A stretch of DNA of 21,641 nt from the NCBI GenBank assembly GCA_964554065.1, contig CAZKMQ010000007.1, forward strand, positions 1-21,641, given 5' to 3'. Within the stretch, counting starts at the first letter, position 1; the number at the start of each line of letters is the position of its first letter. Both the position numbers and the translations under genes were made by a program. Below, in pieces: positions 15,647 to 21,641 of the stretch. Source of the stretch: CAZKMQ01 sp964554065. Lineage in GTDB: Bacteria > Patescibacteriota > Patescibacteriia > Magasanikbacterales > JBBTQS01. The notes below the pieces were generated by a model that had not been told where the DNA came from, made no database searches, and saw only the letters and a list, made by a program, of their open reading frames with translations.

Positions 15647-16787
15647 ATAGCTTAATCAGTTTTTTATAGTGCACATCCAAGCTATGGTTATCAATCACCC
15701 ATTGGCGTGCATGTAAACCTATACCATGTTTTTGAGGTGTTGTCAATGTGAAAGCTCGCGCAAGTGCATCAGACAATTCCTCAGCATTTCCTGCTGTAAA
15801 CAATAATCCAGTCTTACCATCAACAATTTGCTCAGGAATTCCACCGACTCGAGCTCCTATAACTAATTTACCCATGGCCTGAGCCTCAAGTACACTCATA
15901 GGATAATTCTCTGGCCATTGAGATGGCACAACCACAACCATACTGTGCCGTATCAAGTCACGCAATTCTTTCTTATGTAAAAACCCAACAAACTGAACAT
16001 TATTCAGCTGATAGTCTTTTGCCAACTTCTTCAGTCGCCTCTCATCTGCACCAGTTCCTGCAATACGAAAATCTATTTGCGGATTCATATGTGCAGCCGC
16101 CAGAAGTGTACCAACACCTTTTTCATGCGACAACCGCCCTGCATATGCCACATACTGATTATCTGATCGCGCAAACTTCCAAGAATTTGTGTCAATCATG
16201 TACGGCAACTGTACAAACCGCTTTTTTGGCCACCCGGCTTTTACGCAAAAATTCATCATGTATTTACTTGGCGCAATGAATAAATCAATATTTTTGTCAT
16301 AACTCTTAAGCAGCTGATGCAACATGCGCTCAAGTCCACCAAGTGCCTTTTCTGAAACGCTTCGCTTTGCCACAAGTGTATAATCTGATGAAACCAGCTT
16401 ATAATCATGTACTGTCATTACAACTGGAATCTTATGCTTTTTCAAAACCGGCAGAATCGATGGAGTCAAATGATGATAAATATTATGCACATGCGCCACA
16501 TCAAAAGGACCGTGATCTTTAATCAGCTTTTCAAGATTTTGCGCTGCTTCAGTTGAATACACGAACCGCGCGGCTTTTTTTGCATTACTTACAACCCCTT
16601 TACGATTTCTATAATCCACTTCAGATACAAAATATTTCTGATATATACTTTTTAAATTCTGCTTATGCTTCATTGCAAAAGGCACAACAAAATGACCTTC
16701 TGACTCAAGCAATCGCTGCACATCTAAAAAATATGTGCTAGCACCATCACGATAAAAATAATGCTTGTGAATATTAAGAATTTTCAT
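15627..16787 (-). CDS. GT4-family glycosyltransferase
   Basis: A 386-residue GT-B enzyme. The N-terminal half begins MKILNIHKHYFYRDGASTYF (donor-independent Rossmann strand with the GGA/GAS-type loop) and contains VAHVHNIYHHLTPSIL and VVMTVHDYKLVSSDY, typical of GT4. The C-terminal half has YVAYAGRLSHEKGVGTLL and PENYPMSVLEAQAMG, the EX7E motif at E293 and E301, then GGIPEQIVDGKTGLLF. It adds a sugar to a lipid-linked intermediate on the cytoplasmic side; the donor is not identifiable. Its ATG overlaps the TGA of the preceding glycosyltransferase (ATGA), and its end overlaps the GHL15-like gene by 20 bases, showing tight operon coupling. Confidence 0.92.
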   Translation of the reverse strand: MKILNIHKHYFYRDGASTYFLDVQRLLESEGHFVVPFAMKHKQNLKSIYQKYFVSEVDYRNRKGVVSNAKKAARFVYSTEAAQNLEKLIKDHGPFDVAHVHNIYHHLTPSILPVLKKHKIPVVMTVHDYKLVSSDYTLVAKRSVSEKALGGLERMLHQLLKSYDKNIDLFIAPSKYMMNFCVKAGWPKKRFVQLPYMIDTNSWKFARSDNQYVAYAGRLSHEKGVGTLLAAAHMNPQIDFRIAGTGADERRLKKLAKDYQLNNVQFVGFLHKKELRDLIRHSMVVVVPSQWPENYPMSVLEAQAMGKLVIGARVGGIPEQIVDGKTGLLFTAGNAEELSDALARAFTLTTPQKHGIGLHARQWVIDNHSLDVHYKKLIKLYAKVAA

Positions 16788-17869
16788 GTAATTAATGTTT
16801 CATACAGTGTTTCGTACTGCATAACCATGCGTTCAATACTATGATGCGTGCGTGCGTATTCTCGCGCCTGCTGTCCAATACGCATAGCAAGCGCTCGCTG
16901 CTCAATAACATCAGCCATTTGCAGCGCCAAAGCATCAGGATCTCCTGGCGGTACCAAATACCCAGTCTGTGATTGTGTAATAAGCTCTGGGATTCCACCC
17001 ACATGTGTCGCAATTACTGGCTTGGCTGAAGCTTGTGCCTCCATAATAACTAGACCTAACCCTTCCCACTTAGACGATAGCACGAATACATCATGCTCAG
17101 AAAAAACCTCTTCAACATCATCAGTTGTCCCATAAAAATGTATCTTTTGAGACAACCCAAGCAATCCAACACGATCTTCCAAATAACCTAATTGCGAACC
17201 ATTCCCAACAATAGTAACGGTCCATGGCAACTCACGAATCTTAGCGCACGCTGCAAACAATGTATCAAAATCTTTTTGCTCCTCCAATCGCCCAATGCTT
17301 AGAAATTTGAGCTCTTTACTACGCAAAAAACTCTTCTGCTTAAGTCGCAAAAACCGATTAACTTCAATTCCACTTATTATCGTCACCAGCTTCTTTGGGT
17401 CTACCCGCTCATCCTTAATCGCATATTGCGCAACTGCATCAGAAATCGCAATAATCCGCGTTGAAAACCAACTAAGCACCCACTTGATCTGATGACGCAA
17501 CCATGATTCGTCATACCACATATTCTGCTCAGTGGAAATAATTACAGGAACGCGCGTTAGCCATGCAGCAGTCTTTCCCCATGCATCAGCACCAAACAGT
17601 TGAGTGTGAACAATGTCTGGTCGTTCTTTGCGAAAAAGCCGGATCAAACGAAATAAAATATCAATTCCGAACATCATTCGCTTTTGCATGCGGATATACT
17701 TCACTCCTGTGGCTTTCAAAGCTTCAACAAGCGGACCTTCAGCAACCAAAGACACAACTGTCATATCATAACGATCACGATTATGGTGTTGCGCAATATC
17801 TACAAGCAATCTCTCTGCACCACCAAAATGCAGCGTGGGAATAAGATGAATTATTTTTATCTTTTCCAT
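16784..17869 (-). CDS. GT4-family glycosyltransferase
   Basis: A 361-residue GT-B enzyme starting MEKIKIIHLIPTLHFGGAERLL, the classic GT4 opening with GGAE. The frame stays open to 17929, but those residues lie inside the upstream gene and do not align with a GT4 start. ATG 17869 overlaps the end of the polymerase gene by 13 bases. Other marks are IVHTQLFGADAWG, IISTEQNMW, the donor half LKFLSIGRLEEQKDFDTL and EGLGLVIME (EX7E at E269 and E277), then THVGGIPELITQSQTGYLVPPGD. GGAERL-type enzymes commonly build exopolysaccharide or O-antigen-like chains. Donor and acceptor are unknown. It sits between the membrane polymerase/ligase and another GT4 in one operon. Confidence 0.92.
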   Translation of the reverse strand: MEKIKIIHLIPTLHFGGAERLLVDIAQHHNRDRYDMTVVSLVAEGPLVEALKATGVKYIRMQKRMMFGIDILFRLIRLFRKERPDIVHTQLFGADAWGKTAAWLTRVPVIISTEQNMWYDESWLRHQIKWVLSWFSTRIIAISDAVAQYAIKDERVDPKKLVTIISGIEVNRFLRLKQKSFLRSKELKFLSIGRLEEQKDFDTLFAACAKIRELPWTVTIVGNGSQLGYLEDRVGLLGLSQKIHFYGTTDDVEEVFSEHDVFVLSSKWEGLGLVIMEAQASAKPVIATHVGGIPELITQSQTGYLVPPGDPDALALQMADVIEQRALAMRIGQQAREYARTHHSIERMVMQYETLYETLIT

Positions 17870-19365
17870 TTCCGTGTTCTCTGGTGTACAAGTTGTGATG
17901 CCACTAATGCTAGCCCAATCGGTAACCACATTTTTGCATTGTAATATGAAGTATTAAGCAGCTGATACACCATAGCACCCATAATCATTACTACCATTGC
18001 ACCTATAAGCGCACGATCATGATGCGACCGCACATGCACAAATGCCATATACACCATAATTACAATCGCAGCGAGCAGTGTCATCCAAACAACAAGTCCA
18101 AGCGTGCCATTTTCTGCAATTATTTTTTGAATCATGCCATGAGCATCAAGAGGATCACCATATTCTAGCGCAAACACAGCTGTATCCTCAATTATTGGAA
18201 TAAAACTTCCCGGACCATTCCCATAAATTGGACTTCGCGTATAATATTCCCAAGCAATGCGCGTCAGGTCAACACGTGTTGTAGTTGATCCAGCGACAAG
18301 TTTGCTACTAGAAATTGCTCCCATATACATCGCAATTGGCAAAATTAGTACAAGCACAAGTCCGAACAACTGTTTTTTATAATTCTGAACCCAACTACGC
18401 TCAATTTCATGGCGAAATAATAATACAAAGACAATCAGCTCAGCAATAACCACAATCCATGCTGTACGCGCAAATGTAAGCAATGCAACTGCAGTAATTA
18501 GGGCAGTGAATACAAAATACCACTTTCTGCGCCATGCAACTTTCTCCTGATACACCAAATACGCACCAATTGGAATCATAGTGACTAACACTTCAGCAAG
18601 CAAATTATGGTTATATCCTAATGGCGCTATGCCACCAATACCAAACGGTGTAGCGCGATGCCAAAAACCAGCAAATGGACCAACCACAACAAGTGACATC
18701 AATCCCATTACAGCAGATAAAACACCTGCATAAAAATACACTTTTAAAGCGCGCAGCAAAAGTTTTGCATCTTGAATAATAGTGTTTGGCAACATTACCC
18801 ACATAACATACATAAAAATTATTGGCCGCAACACGAACTTTGCCCCTTGTCCAAACAACTGATAATCAGCTGCAAACAGTGATATTAATTGCGCAAAAAC
18901 AAATGCAGCAAAGAAGCCAACAAGTGGTAAAGGGTTAATTTTTAACTTCGGTATGTGTGGAATATGAACTAACCAACGCAAAATAAGTGCAGACAAGATT
19001 ATTAGTGCAAAAAAATCCGCAAATGGAGCGTCAATCGCACTTAAGTACGGGATACCGCGCGACCAATCAAAATTCGCAAAGTTAATCACTAATCCTGAAA
19101 ATGGCGCGAAAAATATAAGAATAAGCAGACCAATGTCTAGTCGCCACGCAAAAAAAGCAAGCGCTGCTAATGCCAGAAATACACCGACCGGAAACCAGCC
19201 TGGTAGCACAGCAATCAACACCCCTACAACAGCTACGGAAATAATCGAAATCAGTATGCTTCGATTTCCAGGACTCGAAACAAACTCAATTTTCTTGAGT
19301 TCCTTAAGCAGCGCACGTTCTTGCTTGTGCGCGTTTTTATTATCCGTATAAATTACTCTGGGCAT
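17857..19365 (-). CDS. O-antigen ligase/polymerase-like membrane protein without TPR
   Basis: A 502-residue integral membrane protein. Residues 1-35 are charged and cytoplasmic, then about 10-12 hydrophobic segments follow. Wzy_C landmarks are ALLTFARTAW (about 294-303), TRSPIYGNGPGSF (about 376-388) and DAHGMIQKIIAENGTLG (407-423), the conserved loop in which His409 is followed by Gly instead of the usual Asn. Expected role: polymerisation or en bloc transfer of lipid-linked glycan on the outer face of the membrane. Unlike the two proteins at 1-4173 it ends just after the last membrane segment (KWKR) and carries no TPR region. It is the first gene of the glycan operon, with a strong promoter 18 bases upstream, and overlaps the next gene by 13 bases. 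Confidence 0.88.
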   Translation of the reverse strand: MPRVIYTDNKNAHKQERALLKELKKIEFVSSPGNRSILISIISVAVVGVLIAVLPGWFPVGVFLALAALAFFAWRLDIGLLILIFFAPFSGLVINFANFDWSRGIPYLSAIDAPFADFFALIILSALILRWLVHIPHIPKLKINPLPLVGFFAAFVFAQLISLFAADYQLFGQGAKFVLRPIIFMYVMWVMLPNTIIQDAKLLLRALKVYFYAGVLSAVMGLMSLVVVGPFAGFWHRATPFGIGGIAPLGYNHNLLAEVLVTMIPIGAYLVYQEKVAWRRKWYFVFTALITAVALLTFARTAWIVVIAELIVFVLLFRHEIERSWVQNYKKQLFGLVLVLILPIAMYMGAISSSKLVAGSTTTRVDLTRIAWEYYTRSPIYGNGPGSFIPIIEDTAVFALEYGDPLDAHGMIQKIIAENGTLGLVVWMTLLAAIVIMVYMAFVHVRSHHDRALIGAMVVMIMGAMVYQLLNTSYYNAKMWLPIGLALVASQLVHQRTRKWKR

Positions 19366-19383
19366 GTATACGTATTTGTATAT

Positions 19384-19392
19384 ATTATAGCA
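19384..19392 (-). promoter_or_regulatory. Extended -10 promoter of the glycan operon
   Basis: The minus strand has TGCTATAAT (19392-19384), a perfect extended -10, 18 bases before ATG 19365. The -35 is poor and falls in the upstream terminator. Predicted leader is about 10-12 bases with no Shine-Dalgarno. TTGTATA also occurs just downstream on the plus strand (19376-19382), the same heptamer as in the operators near 10150 and 10240; this could be chance in AT-rich DNA. Confidence 0.7.
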
Positions 19393-19441
19393 AAAACAAA
19401 AGACCGAGAGTAGTTACGCGTTAGCGAATTCACTCTCGGTC
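19392..19441 (-). terminator. Terminator of the Cys-rich gene
   Basis: A ten-bp perfect stem (19402-19411 with 19432-19441, arms GACCGAGAGT and ACTCTCGGTC), 20-base loop, followed on the minus strand by CTTTTGTTTTTGC. It begins 35 bases after the TAG of the Cys-rich gene. Its U-tract runs into the promoter of the glycan operon. Confidence 0.7.
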
Positions 19442-19475
19442 AATTGGTTAGTTGGCCGCCCTATTGCGACCGTGT

Positions 19476-21230
19476 CTACGGAATGTAGACGTATGCGTTA
19501 CAGCCGGCGGCGCCGTTGTCTTCATACCACAGAAGGCACTGCGTGTCCCCAACCCAGAACAGCACTTCCACGCCAGTGGAGAACCCATCCGGAGATGAGT
19601 CACACCACCATTTGAACGGCGTGTCCACAGCGGTCTGGTACTTCACGTTGAACACGAACCAGCCACCATGCGGAAGCTTGAACGAACCGGACGGCGAACT
19701 GAACGACGCACCACTGGAATCCCAGGTGAACCACTCCTTCCACTCCCAGTCATAGGAACCTTCCGGAGCGTTCGTACATCCGGTGATCTTCCCGGTCTTC
19801 CAGTCATATGTGCCATCCTTGCAGAACCAGCCCTGCAAAGCGACGTGCGTTGTGGAAAAAGACGTCGGCCACTTTACCGTAACCCAGGCCAACTTGCTGC
19901 TCGGCGGAGGATCCGGTTGAGACACTGGCGAGCACTTGCCATCTGAGCAAGCCTCTCCTGCGCCACAATCACCATCCACGTTGCAACATTCCGCCTTCGT
20001 ACTGAAGACGCATGCGCCGGTACTGGAGCTACACGAGTCGATGGTGCACGGGTTGTTGTCTTCGCAGACCTTACCCGCACACGGATTCGTATTCTCGCAT
20101 ACTCCTGTGACCACATTGCACACCTGACTCACGCCGCACGTCTTGGAGACGTACTGACACTCACCAGCCACACAACTGTCCTTAGTGCACGCGTTTGCGT
20201 CGTTGCAGCTTTTCCCTTCACAAGGGTCCACTACCACGCACTTCCAGCTCTTGCACGACTCACCAGCCGCACAGTCACTGGGAATGATGCACTCAACACA
20301 AGACCCGCTCACGCAGATCCCAGTGTCTCCTACACACACACCGCAGTTACCACCGCAGCCATCCAGGCCGCACGACTTGACAGCGCAATCCGGCGTACAC
20401 ACCGGCGGCTCTGCCACACACTCGTAGTTGATGCACACTTCGCCAGCCGCACAACTTGTGGAACTGTTGCAACAACCGGAAACGGTCTGCTTGGCGCAAC
20501 CGCTCAACTTGTCGCAAAAGTCTGTGGTACAGACATTGCCGTCGTCGCAAGCAGAATTGTCGGCCGTCGTGGCACAAAAACCATCCTTGCAAACCTCGGT
20601 TGTGCATGCGATGCCATCATCGCAATCCGCGGTATTGTTGCTGTACACGCAACCGGTCGCCGGATCGCACGAGTCTGTGGTGCAGATGTTGCCATCGTCG
20701 CAAGCAGCCAAGCTACCCGCCTCACACGCACCCTCAAGGCATTTATCAGCCAAAGTGCAGATGTTACCATCTTCGCAGTGCGTGCCATTGAGTGAGGCTA
20801 CGGAGTAGAAACAACCGCCACCAGCACACGTTGCCGTGCGACACTCGTTGGTGTTGTCGCAGTCCGCAACCGTATCACACGCCGTTGCGCACTGCCCAGC
20901 CACACAGACTGGACTTGCATCGGAACACAAGCCGCAGCTGCCACCACATCCGTCCGTGCCGCAAACCGCGTTGCCGCAATCCGGAACACACACCTCGGCG
21001 GTGTCGTCAGTCGTCGCGTCAGCGTCACCACCATCAGTGGTGTCGCCAGCGTCCTTGGTGTCCGCGGTGTCGACTCGATCGTCAACATCCACGTACGTTG
21101 GAACTTCTGCGTCCGGCTCGTTGGGTACACACCCACAAACCACGCCACACGCGATCAGAATCACGTTGATCGTCAAAAGTACGAACAGAACACTGACAAT
21201 TCTCAAAAATTTACTGTCTCGCTTACTCAT
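19476..21230 (-). CDS. Cys-rich repeat lipoprotein-like protein with novel Trp-rich C-terminal domain, likely horizontally acquired
   Basis: A 584-residue protein from ATG 21230, chosen because GAGGAG lies exactly 7 bases before it and MSKRDSKFLRIVSVLFVLL gives a signal sequence; the frame stays open to 21266. Lipobox candidates are LIAC (Cys28) and VCGC (Cys34). Residues 36-80 are an acidic Asp/Thr linker. Residues 81-433 are packed with Cys in two recurring units: CxPDCxxxxCGxDGCGGxCGxC (84-102 and 278-299) and CDDGNxCTTDxCDxxxGC (several copies between about 150 and 410). Such repeats are known from Myxococcota and related deltaproteobacterial surface proteins. After a Pro-rich hinge (434-446), residues 447-584 form an unrecognised domain with a dozen Trp and a few Cys. 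Sampled lines of the gene are 53-67% GC against about 25-45% in neighbouring genes. Surface binding or adhesion is a guess. Confidence 0.85.
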   Translation of the reverse strand: MSKRDSKFLRIVSVLFVLLTINVILIACGVVCGCVPNEPDAEVPTYVDVDDRVDTADTKDAGDTTDGGDADATTDDTAEVCVPDCGNAVCGTDGCGGSCGLCSDASPVCVAGQCATACDTVADCDNTNECRTATCAGGGCFYSVASLNGTHCEDGNICTLADKCLEGACEAGSLAACDDGNICTTDSCDPATGCVYSNNTADCDDGIACTTEVCKDGFCATTADNSACDDGNVCTTDFCDKLSGCAKQTVSGCCNSSTSCAAGEVCINYECVAEPPVCTPDCAVKSCGLDGCGGNCGVCVGDTGICVSGSCVECIIPSDCAAGESCKSWKCVVVDPCEGKSCNDANACTKDSCVAGECQYVSKTCGVSQVCNVVTGVCENTNPCAGKVCEDNNPCTIDSCSSSTGACVFSTKAECCNVDGDCGAGEACSDGKCSPVSQPDPPPSSKLAWVTVKWPTSFSTTHVALQGWFCKDGTYDWKTGKITGCTNAPEGSYDWEWKEWFTWDSSGASFSSPSGSFKLPHGGWFVFNVKYQTAVDTPFKWWCDSSPDGFSTGVEVLFWVGDTQCLLWYEDNGAAGCNAYVYIP

Positions 21231-21237
21231 GTCAACT

Positions 21238-21243
21238 CTCCTC
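21238..21243 (-). promoter_or_regulatory. Canonical ribosome binding site of the Cys-rich gene
   Basis: GAGGAG on the minus strand, 7 bases before ATG 21230. It decides the start over the upstream in-frame codon at 21266. Its strength contrasts with the mostly Shine-Dalgarno-less genes of the rest of the window. Confidence 0.75.
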
Positions 21244-21277
21244 GGCCCCACCGGGACCTCAGTCAAAGGCCCAAGTG

Positions 21278-21293
21278 GGCACTCAAAAGTGCC
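21278..21293 (-). promoter_or_regulatory. Leader hairpin near the Cys-rich gene
   Basis: GGCACT (21278-21283) and AGTGCC (21288-21293) pair perfectly around a four-base loop; no U-tract follows on either strand. On the minus strand it lies about 50-65 bases before the start codon, in the long leader. Confidence 0.35.
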
Positions 21294-21344
21294 TCACATG
21301 AGGCGGAAGAACTGGGCATCCAGACAACGAGTGCTGCCTAAATA

Positions 21345-21509
21345 TTAATCAGAATAGATTGTGAAGTACAGTACTGCATCTTTATTTCCATAGAGCAAAA
21401 GAGCATATACTCGAATCGTCCGGCTCAAAGGCGTCATTATCGAAGGAGGGCACGACAATGAACCCGAACCGAACGGTTCTAATACACGCTCAATGCCTCC
21501 TTTGCACAT
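21345..21509 (-). CDS. Possible 54-residue leader ORF upstream of the Cys-rich gene
   Basis: An uninterrupted ORF from ATG 21509 to TAA at 21347-21345, about 30 bases after the predicted transcription start. It begins MCKGGIERVLEPFGSG and ends VLYFTIYSD, with a hydrophobic YALLLYG stretch; two Cys. No Shine-Dalgarno precedes the ATG, although several genes here also lack one. It contains the left arm of the 21441-21504 hairpin, so it may instead be untranslated structured RNA. I recognise no family. It ends 114 bases before the Cys-rich gene, so a regulatory leader peptide is one option and a chance ORF another. Confidence 0.3.
   Translation of the reverse strand: MCKGGIERVLEPFGSGSLSCPPSIMTPLSRTIRVYALLLYGNKDAVLYFTIYSD
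21441..21504. promoter_or_regulatory. Long-range RNA hairpin sequestering a Shine-Dalgarno-like arm
   Basis: CGAAGGAGG plus CA after one bulged G (21441-21452) pairs with TGCCTCCTTTG (21494-21504), with a G-U/T-G wobble at one position. Inside, GAACC (21466-21470) pairs with GGTTC (21475-21479) around GAAC. Each strand shows an AAGGAGG box paired to its complement. On the minus strand this lies about 35 bases after the predicted transcription start of the Cys-rich gene. Confidence 0.5.
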
Positions 21510-21521
21510 GGAAATGCAATA

Positions 21522-21538
21522 TCTTTTCTTTGAAAAGA
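21522..21538 (-). promoter_or_regulatory. Hairpin at the predicted 5' end of the Cys-rich mRNA
   Basis: TCTTTTC (21522-21528) and GAAAAGA (21532-21538) pair over seven bases around a three-base loop. It starts at essentially the first transcribed base predicted from the promoter at 21546-21574, a position where hairpins are known to protect mRNA from decay. Confidence 0.4.
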
Positions 21539-21541
21539 AGA

Positions 21542-21574
21542 GTAAATAGTACCATATTTACCGTATTTTGTCAA
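21542..21574 (-). promoter_or_regulatory. Promoter with overlapping operator-like inverted repeat for the Cys-rich gene
   Basis: Minus strand TTGACA (21574-21569), 17-base spacer, TACTAT (21551-21546) preceded by TGG (extended -10). GTAAATA (21542-21548) and TATTTAC (21555-21561) are exact inverses around six bases, covering the -10 and part of the spacer, where a bound repressor would block polymerase. Transcript would start near 21539, giving a leader of about 310 bases before ATG 21230. The DNA 21575-21622 is AT-rich with nothing else seen. Confidence 0.65.
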
Positions 21575-21622
21575 GGGATATAACAAATTATAATGTAATT
21601 CTTTATTTCCCTAATTTTAGAC

Positions 21623-21641
21623 AAAAAAACAAAACCCGCGA
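21623..21641 (-). terminator. Possible 3' half of a terminator from a gene beyond the window
   Basis: On the minus strand the window opens with TCGCGGG followed by TTTTGTTTTTTT, the shape of a closing terminator arm and U-tract. The opening arm would lie outside the window, so this is unproven. Confidence 0.35.

Noticed and set aside
20428..20808. Plus-strand frames opposite the Cys-rich gene
   Set aside because: Gln/Ser/His-rich reverse complements of Cys/Asp/Thr codons; the minus strand has a ribosome site, signal sequence and family repeats.
21458..21583. 41-codon plus-strand ORF with a good Shine-Dalgarno as a real gene
   Set aside because: Its 3' part runs through the minus-strand promoter and operator, its own promoter is weak, and the AAGGAGGG box is explained as one arm of an inverted repeat. 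Kept only as a finding.
1..21641. CRISPR arrays, tRNA or rRNA genes, insertion sequences
   Set aside because: Reading both strands I saw no regularly spaced repeats, cloverleaf with CCA-type acceptor, rRNA core sequence or transposase motif.

Overview
The window looks like a piece of a Candidate Phyla Radiation (Patescibacteria) genome, most likely of the Parcubacteria type; this is an inference from gene families, as there is no rRNA or tRNA here. The supporting marks are a giant secreted S-layer-like protein with the N-terminal 'YYYIDGGRYTFPN...TDPKVYAVEPGG' module, a DUF5667 protein directly behind an ECF sigma factor, a small HTH protein followed by a one-pass surface protein, fused O-antigen-ligase/TPR proteins, and tightly overlapping glycosyltransferase genes. 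Codons and intergenic DNA are AT-rich, and several genes have strong sigma-70 promoters only about 10-20 bases before the ATG, with no Shine-Dalgarno sequence.

Layout. (1) 1-4173, minus strand: two consecutive Wzy/O-antigen-ligase-like membrane proteins with C-terminal TPR regions; the second is cut by the window edge. (2) 4218-8225: a 14-bp stem terminator, the 1239-residue S-layer-like gene and a leader of about 210 bases with an orphan Shine-Dalgarno sequence and a hairpin. (3) 8226-10042: an ECF sigma factor and a DUF5667 membrane protein, a likely sigma/anti-sigma pair. (4) 10043-10262: a divergent regulatory region dense in inverted and direct repeats, with a minus-strand terminator. 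(5) 10263-12263, plus strand: an HTH protein and an exported surface protein. (6) 12233-13429: a convergent glycosyltransferase gene with its own promoter. (7) 13556-19365, minus strand: a four-gene operon (polymerase/ligase, two GT4 glycosyltransferases, membrane-anchored GHL15-like hydrolase with an FG-GAP propeller) bounded by a clear promoter and terminator. (8) 19476-21641: a GC-rich gene for a Cys-rich putative lipoprotein resembling Myxococcota/deltaproteobacterial proteins, behind a leader of about 310 bases that holds a possible 54-residue ORF, strong hairpins and an operator-like inverted repeat on the promoter.

Taken together this is a cell-surface locus: glycan chains are built by GT4 enzymes, polymerised or transferred by O-antigen-ligase-type proteins, possibly trimmed by the GHL15-like enzyme, and displayed beside an S-layer protein, with an ECF sigma/DUF5667 switch and a small DNA-binding protein as likely local regulators. 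The functional links are inferred from gene order. The least explained parts are the Cys-rich gene with its structured leader and the divergent regulatory region at 10043-10262.
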